Assembly: GCA_050185195.1 (NCBI GenBank)
Contig: JBFWZQ010000001.1
Span: forward strand, 372,001 to 436,000
From: CADEFQ01 sp050185195
GTDB lineage: Bacteria; Pseudomonadota; Gammaproteobacteria; Steroidobacterales; Steroidobacteraceae
Direction of reading: 5' to 3'
DNA: 64,000 nucleotides
Part shown: piece by piece, positions 1 through 8,169 of the stretch
How the letters are laid out: the number at the start of each line of letters is the position of its first letter
How positions within the stretch are numbered: the first letter of the stretch is position 1
Notes under the pieces: model-generated
What the model was told of the DNA's origin: nothing
Databases searched by the model: none
What the model saw: the letters and a program-made list of their open reading frames with translations, nothing else
Made by a program: the position numbers and the translations under genes

Positions 1-712
1 AGGCGCCGATCTCCTGGCCGCGCTCGTCGCGGCTGATCTGCTCGCTGATGCGCGCGAGCTGCGGGTGCGCGCCGGGACAGTGGTAGCACTCGCTGTAGTT
101 TTCGCACACGAGCTTCCAGTTGGCGTGCACCTCGTACTCGATGTGCCGCCCCCGCTTCAGCGCGGGCATGCGAAAACGCCGCAGGTCGGGCAGGTCCGCG
201 AGCCACTGCGCGAGCGGCTGCGCGCCCGGATCGAGGTTCAGGAAAATGAAGCCTTCGTGGAAGCCGATCTTCACCGCCGCCAGCGAGTGATCGCCCTTGC
301 AGAAATCCGCACCCATGCGCGGCGCGTTCTGCAGGCTGCCGTCGAGCTGGTAGCTCCAGGCGTGATAGGGACAGAGCACCCGTGCGAGGCCCTGGCCACG
401 CGGTTCATCGAGCAGCCTCGAGCCGCGGTGCCGGCAGACGTTGTAGAAGGCGCGGATTGCGCCATCCGCACCGCGCAGGACGATGACCGAATCCCCGGCG
501 ATGTCCCTGAGGAACCAGTCGCCCGCGGCCGGGATGTCGGCCTCCCGACCGACACAAAGCCACTCGCGCGCGAACAGGCCGCGCTGCTCCAGGTGCAGGA
601 CGTCTTGCGAGCCGTAAACCTCGCCCGGCAGCGTGCGCGCCTGCCCGAAGGCACCGCGGGTACGCTCGAGATCCGCGACGCGCGGCAGTCGCCGTGCGAC
701 TTCGATGGCCAT
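1..712 (-). CDS. Rieske non-haem iron oxygenase, large subunit (partial; C-terminus beyond window)
   Basis: The minus-strand frame gives about 237 residues before leaving the window. A Rieske [2Fe-2S] site is visible: CRH (C93, H95) and CPYH (C114, H117). The start of the mononuclear iron site follows as NYSECYH-CPGAH (H211, H216). Together these are the signature of ring-hydroxylating oxygenase alpha subunits, which take electrons from a reductase or ferredoxin to hydroxylate an aromatic ring or oxidise a methylamine or sterol-like substrate. The substrate cannot be read from this part. ATG at 712 was chosen; an in-frame GTG lies two codons upstream at 719. No reductase gene is visible in the window. 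Confidence 0.9.
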   Translation of the reverse strand, partial: MAIEVARRLPRVADLERTRGAFGQARTLPGEVYGSQDVLHLEQRGLFAREWLCVGREADIPAAGDWFLRDIAGDSVIVLRGADGAIRAFYNVCRHRGSRLLDEPRGQGLARVLCPYHAWSYQLDGSLQNAPRMGADFCKGDHSLAAVKIGFHEGFIFLNLDPGAQPLAQWLADLPDLRRFRMPALKRGRHIEYEVHANWKLVCENYSECYHCPGAHPQLARISEQISRDERGQEIGA

Positions 713-773
713 GTCCACCCCCGATGGATGCGGGGATTGTAGCGCGCCGAAACGGCAGCGTCCGGGCCGAGGG

Positions 774-2120
774 TCAGTCGTTCCTGAAAAGCAGCCCGCC
801 CTTCACGACGACCGCCACGTCTTCGAGCTGGCGCACGTCGGCGAGCGGGTCGCCCCGAACGGCGATCAGGTCACCGAACCGGCCGGGGGCCAGCGTGCCT
901 ATCCGGTCCGACCAGCCCATGGCGTGCGCCGCCGCCGATGTCGCGGACTGGATCGCTTCCATCGGCGTCATGCCGCGCTCGACCATGACCGGAAACTGCC
1001 GGGCGTTGAGCCCGTGCGGATACACGCCCGCATCGGTGCCGTAGACGATCGCCACGCCCGCGGCATGCGCACGCGTGAAACCCTGCCGCTGCGCCTCGGT
1101 GGTCTCTGCGTTCTTGCGCAGGAACTCCTCGGGCCAGCCCTGGCGGCGGCCTTCCGTGTCGATGTAATCGCCGTTGTACACATCCATCGACAACGCGACC
1201 CCGCGCGCCTTCGCGAGCGCGATGCCCTCGTCGTCGATGAGCGAGGCGTGTTCGATCGTGTCGGCGCCCGCGAGGATCGCTTCCTTGATCGAGCGCGCCC
1301 CGTGGGCGTGCGCCGCGACCCTGCGTCCCGCGGCATGCGCGACCGCAGTCACCGCGGCGATCTCCCCGGGAGTCATCTCCGGCTCCCCGGGCACACCGCC
1401 GTAGGCGAGTACCGCACCCGAAGCGATCACCTTGAGGACGTCGGCGCCGCCCTCGATGGCCGCCTGCGCCTTTGCGCGAAATTCCGCGGGACCACGCGCC
1501 ACGCCGTTGCGCAGCCGCGCCGGGATGTCGGCCTCCGGCACGCCCGGAATCAGCAGGTCGCCGCCGCCGCCCGGAATCGTGAGGTAGAAGCCGGCGACCT
1601 GCATGCGCGGACCGGCGACCTCGCCGCGATTGATCGCGTCGCGCAGCGTGCGGTCACCCCACGCGCTGTAGACGCCCACGTTGCGCACGGTCGTGAAACC
1701 CGCGAGCAGTGTCGCCGCGGCGAATCCACGTGCGAGCGCGAACTGTTCGGCTTCCGTGCGATGCAGGTACACGCGCAGGTCGGAGGTGTCCTCGGGCCGC
1801 TCGGTGATATGCGTGTGCATGTCGATGAGGCCCGGCAGGCACGTGAGCCCCGCGAGATCGAGGACCGGCAAACCGCGCGGCGACCGCCGCCCCGGCTCGA
1901 TACTCGTCACGCGACCCGCGCGGATCACCACGGTGGTCTCGCCCCGGGGCGCCTCAGCGATGCCGTCGATCAGCCCGCCGCACTGGATCGCCATCGAACC
2001 GGAGTCGGGGCTGTACGGGCGCCCGGGGACCTGCAGCGGCGGAGCGAGTGTCGTTGCACAGGCCGCGACGAGTGCCGATGCGCAGGCCAGGACGATGCGG
2101 ACGTAGCCTTTGTACAACAC
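774..2120 (-). CDS. Amidohydrolase family lipoprotein (imidazolonepropionase-like metal hydrolase)
   Basis: About 448 aa. The N-terminus has a short basic region, a hydrophobic stretch and a lipobox ending VAAC, so it is probably a lipoprotein exported to the periplasm. Metal ligands of the amidohydrolase TIM barrel are visible: HTH at about residues 102-104, a lysine in DVLKVIASG that could be carboxylated, HAHG, TIEHAS, and the catalytic aspartate in YGTDAG. The C-terminus returns to a beta-sandwich (LAPGRFGDLIAVRGDPL). Related enzymes hydrolyse cyclic amides, peptides or organophosphates; the substrate here is unknown. The start is uncertain: GTG at 2120 is preferred, with TTG at 2129 in the same frame. 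It is divergent from the TPR-sulfotransferase, about 70 bp away. Confidence 0.88.
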   Translation of the reverse strand: MLYKGYVRIVLACASALVAACATTLAPPLQVPGRPYSPDSGSMAIQCGGLIDGIAEAPRGETTVVIRAGRVTSIEPGRRSPRGLPVLDLAGLTCLPGLIDMHTHITERPEDTSDLRVYLHRTEAEQFALARGFAAATLLAGFTTVRNVGVYSAWGDRTLRDAINRGEVAGPRMQVAGFYLTIPGGGGDLLIPGVPEADIPARLRNGVARGPAEFRAKAQAAIEGGADVLKVIASGAVLAYGGVPGEPEMTPGEIAAVTAVAHAAGRRVAAHAHGARSIKEAILAGADTIEHASLIDDEGIALAKARGVALSMDVYNGDYIDTEGRRQGWPEEFLRKNAETTEAQRQGFTRAHAAGVAIVYGTDAGVYPHGLNARQFPVMVERGMTPMEAIQSATSAAAHAMGWSDRIGTLAPGRFGDLIAVRGDPLADVRQLEDVAVVVKGGLLFRND

Positions 2121-2188
2121 GTTTGACAATGCCCCCGGGGCGGTTTCTCATACCTGTCGCGTGACGTCACCCCACCGCAGCCCTGCAC

Positions 2189-4207
2189 GTGGCTAGCGAG
2201 GCCGACCCGATCGGCACGCTCGACGTTGCGCTTGCCCACGCGACGCGACTGCTGCAGGTCGACCCCCGCCTCGCGGCGGAACAAGCGGACGAGATCCTGA
2301 CGGTAGCGCCGGGCCATCCCCAGGCGCAACTCACGCTCGGTTCGGCCTATCGGCGCCAGGGTGATGCCGCGCGCGCACTCGGCGTGCTCGAGCCTCTCGT
2401 GCGATCGCAGCCCGCCTGGGGCATCGCCCAGCTCGAACTGGGTCTCGCGCTCGCCCACGCACATCGCGGCGACGATGCGATCCTCGCCCTGCGCCGCGCC
2501 GTCGAGCTGAAACCGGACCTGCCCGATGCCTGGCGCATCCTCGGCGATCACCTGACCCTGCTCGGCGACATCGAAGGCGCCGATGCCGCGTACGCCCGGC
2601 ACATCCGCCACTCGACCCGCGACCCGCGCCTGCTCGCGCCGGCCGCGGCGCTGTGCGAAGGCCGGATCGCGGACGCCGAACCGCTGCTGCGTTATCACCT
2701 GAAACAGCATCCGACCGACGTCGCGGCGATCCGCATGCTCGCCGAAGTGGGGGCGCGCGTCGGCCGTTACGGCGACGCCGAGAAGCTGCTGGCCCGCTGC
2801 CTCGAACTCGCGCCCGGCTTCCTCGCGGCCCGCCACAATCTTGCCGTCGTCCTGCAGAAGGAGGCGAAACTCGCGGCGGCGGTCGCCGAGGTCGAGCTGC
2901 TGCTGGCCGCTGATCCGGCCAATCCGGGCTATCGCAATCTCGCCGCGTCGCTCGCCGCACGGCTCGGCGACCTGCCGCGCGCCATCGGCATCTATGCCGA
3001 CGTGTTGCGCGAGTACCCGCGCCAGCCGAAGCTGTGGATGAGTTACGGGCACACGCTCAAGACTGCAGGGAAGTTCGACGAAGCGATCGGTGCCTATCGG
3101 CGTTGCCTCGAGCTCGCGCCCCATCTCGGCGAGGCCTGGTGGAGTCTCGCGAATCTCAAGACGTTCCGGTTCTCGGATGCCGATGTGGCTGCCATGCGCC
3201 GGCAGCTCGGACGCCAGGAACTCGCGAGCGACGATCGTTTCCATTTCGATTTCGCGCTCGGCAAGGCGCTCGAGGATGCGGGCGATTTCGCCGCTTCCTA
3301 CGGCCACTACGAGGCGGGCAACCGCCTGCGCCGCAAGAGCATCCACTGGTCCGCGGCCGACTACACGACGCACGTGCAGCGCACGAAGTCCGTACTCACC
3401 GCCGATTTCTTCGCGGCGCGTGCGGGCTGGGGCGCGTCGGCAGCCGATCCCATTTTCATCGTCGGCCTGCCGCGTGCCGGCTCCACGCTGATCGAGCAGA
3501 TCCTGTCGAGCCATTCGCGGGTCGAGGGCACGATGGAGCTGCCGGACATCATCCAGCTTGCCCGCGAGCTCGGCGGCTCGACGGCGCGTGGTCCCGAGTC
3601 GCGCTACCTCGAGAACCTCGCGCGGCTCGACTCGCAGGAGTGCGCGGCCCTCGGCGAGCGCTACCTCGCGCAGACGCGCATCCAGCGCCACAGCGGGGCG
3701 CCGTTCTTCATCGACAAGATGCCGAACAACTTCGCGCACATCGGCCTGATCCATCTCGTGCTGCCGAACGCGAAGATCATCGACGCACGCCGCCATCCGC
3801 TCGGTTGCTGCTTTTCCGCCTTCAAGCAGCATTTTGCCCGCGGGCAGGCCTTCAGCTACAGCCTCGAGGATGTCGGCCACTACTACCGCGACTATGTCGA
3901 GCTGCTGGCGCATTTCGACGCCGTCCTGCCGGGCCGCGTGCACCGGGTGATCTACGAACGGATGGTCGACGACACCGAAGGCGAGGTGCGGCGCCTGCTC
4001 GAGTACTGCGGACTCGGGTTCGAGCCGGCGTGCCTTGCGTTCTACGCGAACGAGCGCGCCGTGCGCACCGCGAGTTCGGAGCAGGTGCGCCGGCCGATCT
4101 ATCGCGACGGCGTCGACCAGTGGCGGCACTACGAACCGTGGCTCGGGCCGCTGAAGCAGGCGCTCGGCCCGATCATCGATCGATATCCGGATCCACCGGG
4201 TTCCTGA
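2189..4207 (+). CDS. TPR-repeat sulfotransferase family protein
   Basis: 672 aa starting at GTG. The first about 390 residues are tandem tetratricopeptide-like helical pairs (for example LGSAYRRQGDAARALGVLEP and MSYGHTLKTAGKFDEAIGAY). The C-terminal half is a sulfotransferase domain: the 5'-phosphosulfate loop is PIFIVGLPRAGST near residue 425, followed by SSHSRVEGTMELP, and a 3'-phosphate-binding region with DARRHPLGCCFSAF. Such proteins use PAPS as sulfate donor. The TonB-dependent receptor starts 24 bp downstream on the same strand, so the two are probably co-transcribed. This pairing recurs in several proteobacterial groups, but its role is not established. No signal peptide is seen, so it is probably cytoplasmic. 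Confidence 0.88.
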   Translation: MASEADPIGTLDVALAHATRLLQVDPRLAAEQADEILTVAPGHPQAQLTLGSAYRRQGDAARALGVLEPLVRSQPAWGIAQLELGLALAHAHRGDDAILALRRAVELKPDLPDAWRILGDHLTLLGDIEGADAAYARHIRHSTRDPRLLAPAAALCEGRIADAEPLLRYHLKQHPTDVAAIRMLAEVGARVGRYGDAEKLLARCLELAPGFLAARHNLAVVLQKEAKLAAAVAEVELLLAADPANPGYRNLAASLAARLGDLPRAIGIYADVLREYPRQPKLWMSYGHTLKTAGKFDEAIGAYRRCLELAPHLGEAWWSLANLKTFRFSDADVAAMRRQLGRQELASDDRFHFDFALGKALEDAGDFAASYGHYEAGNRLRRKSIHWSAADYTTHVQRTKSVLTADFFAARAGWGASAADPIFIVGLPRAGSTLIEQILSSHSRVEGTMELPDIIQLARELGGSTARGPESRYLENLARLDSQECAALGERYLAQTRIQRHSGAPFFIDKMPNNFAHIGLIHLVLPNAKIIDARRHPLGCCFSAFKQHFARGQAFSYSLEDVGHYYRDYVELLAHFDAVLPGRVHRVIYERMVDDTEGEVRRLLEYCGLGFEPACLAFYANERAVRTASSEQVRRPIYRDGVDQWRHYEPWLGPLKQALGPIIDRYPDPPGS

Positions 4208-4231
4208 ATACACAAGACGGGGGCAGAAAAA

Positions 4232-6712
4232 ATGACACGTAGCAAGAAACGAAAACTCCTGCGCCAGCCGGCGCCCGGCCCGCGGGCGCGGTCGCCGCGC
4301 CTCGCGGCGCGGGGCGCGCCGCTGATCTCGACCGCGGTGCTGGCGGCGATGGCCACCGCGCATGCGCAGACCCCGCCTTCGACCACGGGCGGCGGGCTCG
4401 AGGAAGTGATCGTCACGGCGCAGAAACGCGCGGAAAGCCTGCAGAGCGTACCGATCAGCATCCAGGCGATCGGGACACAGAAGCTGGAGGAACTGCACGT
4501 CTCCGACTTCGATGACTACGCCAAGTACCTGCCCAGCCTGTCGTACACGACCGGCGGCCCCGGGTTCGCGCGCGTCTATTTCCGCGGCGTCGCAGCCGGC
4601 GACAACGGCAACCATTCAGGGTCGCAGCCGAGCGTCGGCATCTACCTCGACGAGCAGCCGATCACGACGATCCAGGGCTCGCTCGACGTGCACATGTACG
4701 ACATCGCGCGCGTCGAGGGCCTCGCCGGCCCGCAAGGCACGCTGTATGGCGCGAGTTCGCAGGCCGGCACCGTGCGCATCATCACCAACAAGCCAGATCC
4801 GTCGGGCTTTGCGGCCGGCTACGACCTCGAAGGCAACGTGCTCGACGGCGAGGGCGGTTATGTCGCCGAAGGCTTTGTGAACATCCCGGTCTCGAAGCGC
4901 TCTGCCGTGCGCCTCGTCGGCTGGGCGACGAAAACGCCGGGCTACATCGACAACGTGCCGGGCACCATCACCTACCCGACGGCCAGCGCCCTGGCCGGCC
5001 GGCCGATCACGACGAGCAACGCGCGCTACGTCCAGGACGCCTACAACGATACCGAGACGATCGGCGCCCGCGCAGCGCTGCGCATCGATCTCAACGACAA
5101 CTGGACGGTCACCCCGCAGGTGATGGCCCAGAAGCAGGAGAACGGCGGCGGTTTCGCCTACGACCCGGCCCTCGGCGACCTCAGGATCCACCGCTTTCGT
5201 TCCGAGAAATTCGACGACGAATGGGCGCAGGCTTCGCTGACGGTCGAAGGCAAGATCGCCAACCTCGATCTCGTCTATGCGGCGTCCTACCTCAAGCGCG
5301 AGACCACGGGCGACTCGGACTACTCGGACTACACCTATTTCTACGACGTCACGTACGGCTACTACCTGAACTCCGACACCGACGTGGTCGACGCGTCCCA
5401 GTATTTCCTGAGCGACGACAGGTACCAGCGCTGGAGCCAGGAACTGCGCGTGTCCACCGATCCCTCGCGGCGGCTGCGCGCCGTCGGCGGCGTCTTCGCA
5501 CAACGCCAGCAGCACCGGATCGAACAGAACTACAAGGTCGATGCCCTCGATCCCGGCCTCGCCGTCACTGGCTACCCGGGCACGATCTGGCTCACGCAGC
5601 AGGTGCGAGTCGATCGGGATTTCGCCGTCTTCGGCGAGCTGACCTACGACTTCACCGAAAAGCTGTCGCTGCTCGGCGGCTTTCGCTGGTACGACTCGGA
5701 CAACACGCTCGAGGGCTACTACGGCTATGGGGAAGGCTTCAGCGGCAGCGGCACCAGCGGCGAAACCCGCTGCAGCTTCCAGGCCGGCGATGCGCGCTTC
5801 GACCGCTCGGGCTGGATTCCCTTCGGCGGCGCGCCCTGCAAGAACCTCGACAAGGGGCAGAAGGAGGACGGCGTGAGCCCGAAGGCCACGCTGACCTACA
5901 AGTTCGACAGCGATCGCCTCGTCTACGCCACGTATTCGGAAGGCTTCCGGCCCGGCGGTGCCAATCGCCGCGGCAATTTCGCGCCCTACAAGTCGGACAC
6001 GCTGTTCAACTACGAGGTCGGCTGGAAGTCGACGTGGCTGGGCAATCGCCTGCGCTTCAATGGCGCCGTCTTCTACCAGGACTGGGACGACTTCCAGTTC
6101 TCCTTCCTCGGCACGAACGGCCTGACCAACGTCGTCAATGCCGGTGGCGCCGAAATCAAGGGCGTGGAAGCCGACCTGAGCTGGGCCGCCACCGATCGGC
6201 TGCTGCTCTCGGGCAGCGTGACGTTCCTCGACAGCAAGCTCACCAAGGACTTCTGCGAAACCGTGGATGCCACCGGCCAGCCCCTGCCCATCGCCCAGTG
6301 CATCGACGACGGCGCGGGCGGCCAGGACTTCACGAACTTCGCGGCGAAAGGGACGGAACTGCCCGTGGCACCGAAGTTCAAGGGCAACCTGATCGCGCGC
6401 TACAGCTTTCCGCTCGCCTCGTTCGAGGCGAACCTGCAAGGCGCATTCTCCTACGAGAGTGAACGGCGTTCGGCACTGCTGCCCGCGGACGAAGCCTCGC
6501 TGGGCGGGCCGAACCGTGCCTACGGCACGGCCGCCTTCAGCTTCGGCCTTGGCAAGGAGAGCTACCGGTTCGAGCTGTTCGTCGACAACGCGTTCGACAA
6601 GCGCGCGGACATCACCCGCTTTGCGCAATGCGACGAGCAGATCTGTACCCGCCCCTACATCATCACCAACCAGCCGCGCACCTACGGGCTGAAGTTCTCG
6701 CAGAAGTTCTGA
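4232..6712 (+). CDS. TonB-dependent outer-membrane receptor
   Basis: 826 aa. An arginine-rich N-terminus leads to a hydrophobic segment and an AHAQ signal-peptidase-like end near residue 46. A TonB-box-like EEVIVTAQKR follows, then a plug domain (about 60-175; ISIQAIG, VGIYLDEQPI, GLAGPQGTLYGASSQAGTVRIIT). The remainder is a beta-barrel with alternating aromatic strands and ends in a terminal aromatic residue (TYGLKFSQKF). It belongs to the FecA/FyuA-like group often seen in sphingomonads and Steroidobacter-type genomes and imports an unknown ligand powered by TonB-ExbBD. Cysteines near barrel residues 510-535 and 670-685 may form extracellular disulfides. It is probably co-transcribed with the upstream TPR-sulfotransferase. 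Confidence 0.95.
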   Translation: MTRSKKRKLLRQPAPGPRARSPRLAARGAPLISTAVLAAMATAHAQTPPSTTGGGLEEVIVTAQKRAESLQSVPISIQAIGTQKLEELHVSDFDDYAKYLPSLSYTTGGPGFARVYFRGVAAGDNGNHSGSQPSVGIYLDEQPITTIQGSLDVHMYDIARVEGLAGPQGTLYGASSQAGTVRIITNKPDPSGFAAGYDLEGNVLDGEGGYVAEGFVNIPVSKRSAVRLVGWATKTPGYIDNVPGTITYPTASALAGRPITTSNARYVQDAYNDTETIGARAALRIDLNDNWTVTPQVMAQKQENGGGFAYDPALGDLRIHRFRSEKFDDEWAQASLTVEGKIANLDLVYAASYLKRETTGDSDYSDYTYFYDVTYGYYLNSDTDVVDASQYFLSDDRYQRWSQELRVSTDPSRRLRAVGGVFAQRQQHRIEQNYKVDALDPGLAVTGYPGTIWLTQQVRVDRDFAVFGELTYDFTEKLSLLGGFRWYDSDNTLEGYYGYGEGFSGSGTSGETRCSFQAGDARFDRSGWIPFGGAPCKNLDKGQKEDGVSPKATLTYKFDSDRLVYATYSEGFRPGGANRRGNFAPYKSDTLFNYEVGWKSTWLGNRLRFNGAVFYQDWDDFQFSFLGTNGLTNVVNAGGAEIKGVEADLSWAATDRLLLSGSVTFLDSKLTKDFCETVDATGQPLPIAQCIDDGAGGQDFTNFAAKGTELPVAPKFKGNLIARYSFPLASFEANLQGAFSYESERRSALLPADEASLGGPNRAYGTAAFSFGLGKESYRFELFVDNAFDKRADITRFAQCDEQICTRPYIITNQPRTYGLKFSQKF

Positions 6713-6785
6713 GACCGGGGGAACAGGGGGGACGGGAAGGCAGCCGGGCAACCGGTTGCCCTCCCGGGCACCCTGACTGAAAGCG

Positions 6786-7007
6786 TCAGCGCGCGGACGG
6801 CGCGGGCGGATCGCGACTCACGAGCAGCTTCAGGACCGAGGGCCGCAGGAGCTTGCCGATCATCCGGCGTATCTCCGAGGGGCGCAGCGTGGTTTCGCAA
6901 GGCAGGATGCCGGCCACCCCGCTCAGCCGCAGCAAGCCGTCTCTTGCCGCGAGATCGTCGATCCGCACGTCGAGTTTCATCGCAGGGGTGATCACCCGCA
7001 TACGCAT
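6786..7007 (-). CDS. Small hypothetical protein
   Basis: An open frame of 73 codons from ATG at 7007, in an otherwise unassigned 350-bp gap between the TonB receptor and the efflux genes. A more internal start (MKLDVRIDDL) would give 64 aa. The product has a mixed, soluble-looking composition with a basic C-terminal half (EIRRMIGKLLRPSVLKLLV). It lies downstream of the membrane fusion gene on the same strand, with a 55-bp gap. I recognise no family. Coding potential is modest, so it may be spurious. The rest of 6713-7062 shows nothing else. Confidence 0.4.
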   Translation of the reverse strand: MRMRVITPAMKLDVRIDDLAARDGLLRLSGVAGILPCETTLRPSEIRRMIGKLLRPSVLKLLVSRDPPAPSAR

Positions 7008-7062
7008 TGCCTTCGCCAAACGAGCCTGGCGGCCAGCTTAGCGGTCGGCGGTCGTTGCGCCC

Positions 7063-8169
7063 TCAGGACTTGTGCGGACCCGGCGCGCGCTCCGCGACGA
7101 CCTCGGCGCCCGCCTCCTGGATCGCGACGCGCTGCCCGGGCTGCAGGCGTTCGGCGCCGCGCACCACGATGCGATCGCCCGCGGCGATGTCCCCCGCGAT
7201 CTCGATGCGCCCGTCCCGCCCGCCGCCCGCCTCGACGCTGACCCGCTCGGCCCGGCCGCCTGCGCCGATCCGATACACATAGGTCTCGCCCCGGCGCTGG
7301 ATGACCGCGTCGCGCGGCACGGTGACGGCCTGGCGCGTCGGCCCGCTGCGCAACTCGACGCGCACGGCGGCACCGATCGGCCAGGCACCTTGCGCGAGCA
7401 CCACGCGCACCTCGAGCAAACGTGATCGCTCGTCGCCGATCGGCACGACGGAGCGGATGCGGCTGCGCGCTTCACGGGCATCGTCGAGCACGCGGGCGCC
7501 CTGGCCCGGCGCGAGCGCCGTGGCGGCGGCAAGCGGGGCGCGGGCGACGACCTCGACGTTGTGCGTATCGACGAGGCGCACGAGCGGATCGCCCACGGCG
7601 ACGAACTCACCGGTCATGCGCAGGCGTTCGGCCACCTGCCCCGCGAAGGGCGCGCGAATGGCGGTGCGCGCCAGCCCGAGGCGCGCGCGATCGCGGGCCA
7701 CCCGCGCCTGCTCGAGCTCCTGTTCCGCCATCGCGAGCCGCGACTCGGCCTCGTCGATCTGGTTGCGCGAGGCGATCTTCTGCTCGGCCAGCGTGCGCAG
7801 GCGGTCGCGCTGCGTGCGCAGCAAGGCCGCGTTCGCCTCCAGGCGCTTCACGGCGGCTTCGTTGTCGCGCAGGTCGAGCGTGAACTGCGCTGCGTCGAGC
7901 CGCGCGATCACGTCGCCCTTCGCAACGGCCGCGCCCGGTTCCGCGATCCACCGGATGGGTCCGGCGATTTCCGCGGAGAGGCGCGCGTCCGCGCGGCTCA
8001 CGACCGTTCCGGTCGCGAGGATGTGCGCTGCCTGCTCCTGCACTTTCGCCGCCGCCACGACGACCGGGACGGAAGGCGCTGCATCGGCCGCCTCGGCGAG
8101 GTCGAGGCACAGCAGCAGCTTGAACAGCAACGCGAAGATCAGCGGGATTCGAAACTGGGAGGCAGCCAT
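7063..8169 (-). CDS. RND efflux periplasmic adaptor (membrane fusion protein)
   Basis: 368 aa with an N-terminal signal or anchor segment (IPLIFALLFKLLLCLDLAEA). It has the HlyD/AcrA layout: a first lipoyl half (GPIRWIAEPGAAVAKGDVIARLD), a coiled-coil hairpin (about 95-160, rich in E, R and A heptads), a second lipoyl half (TAIRAPFAGQVAERLRMTGEFV), then beta-barrel and membrane-proximal domains. It should bridge the inner-membrane pump to an outer-membrane channel. Its ATG lies inside the end of the RND transporter gene (31-bp overlap), so the two are translationally coupled, transporter first. No TolC-type channel gene is in the window. Confidence 0.92.
   Translation of the reverse strand: MAASQFRIPLIFALLFKLLLCLDLAEAADAAPSVPVVVAAAKVQEQAAHILATGTVVSRADARLSAEIAGPIRWIAEPGAAVAKGDVIARLDAAQFTLDLRDNEAAVKRLEANAALLRTQRDRLRTLAEQKIASRNQIDEAESRLAMAEQELEQARVARDRARLGLARTAIRAPFAGQVAERLRMTGEFVAVGDPLVRLVDTHNVEVVARAPLAAATALAPGQGARVLDDAREARSRIRSVVPIGDERSRLLEVRVVLAQGAWPIGAAVRVELRSGPTRQAVTVPRDAVIQRRGETYVYRIGAGGRAERVSVEAGGGRDGRIEIAGDIAAGDRIVVRGAERLQPGQRVAIQEAGAEVVAERAPGPHKS

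Noticed and set aside
1970..4615. Very long minus-strand open frame opposite the TPR-sulfotransferase and the start of the receptor gene
   Set aside because: It is antisense to clear genes, is arginine-rich with no recognisable domain, and is expected by chance at this GC content.
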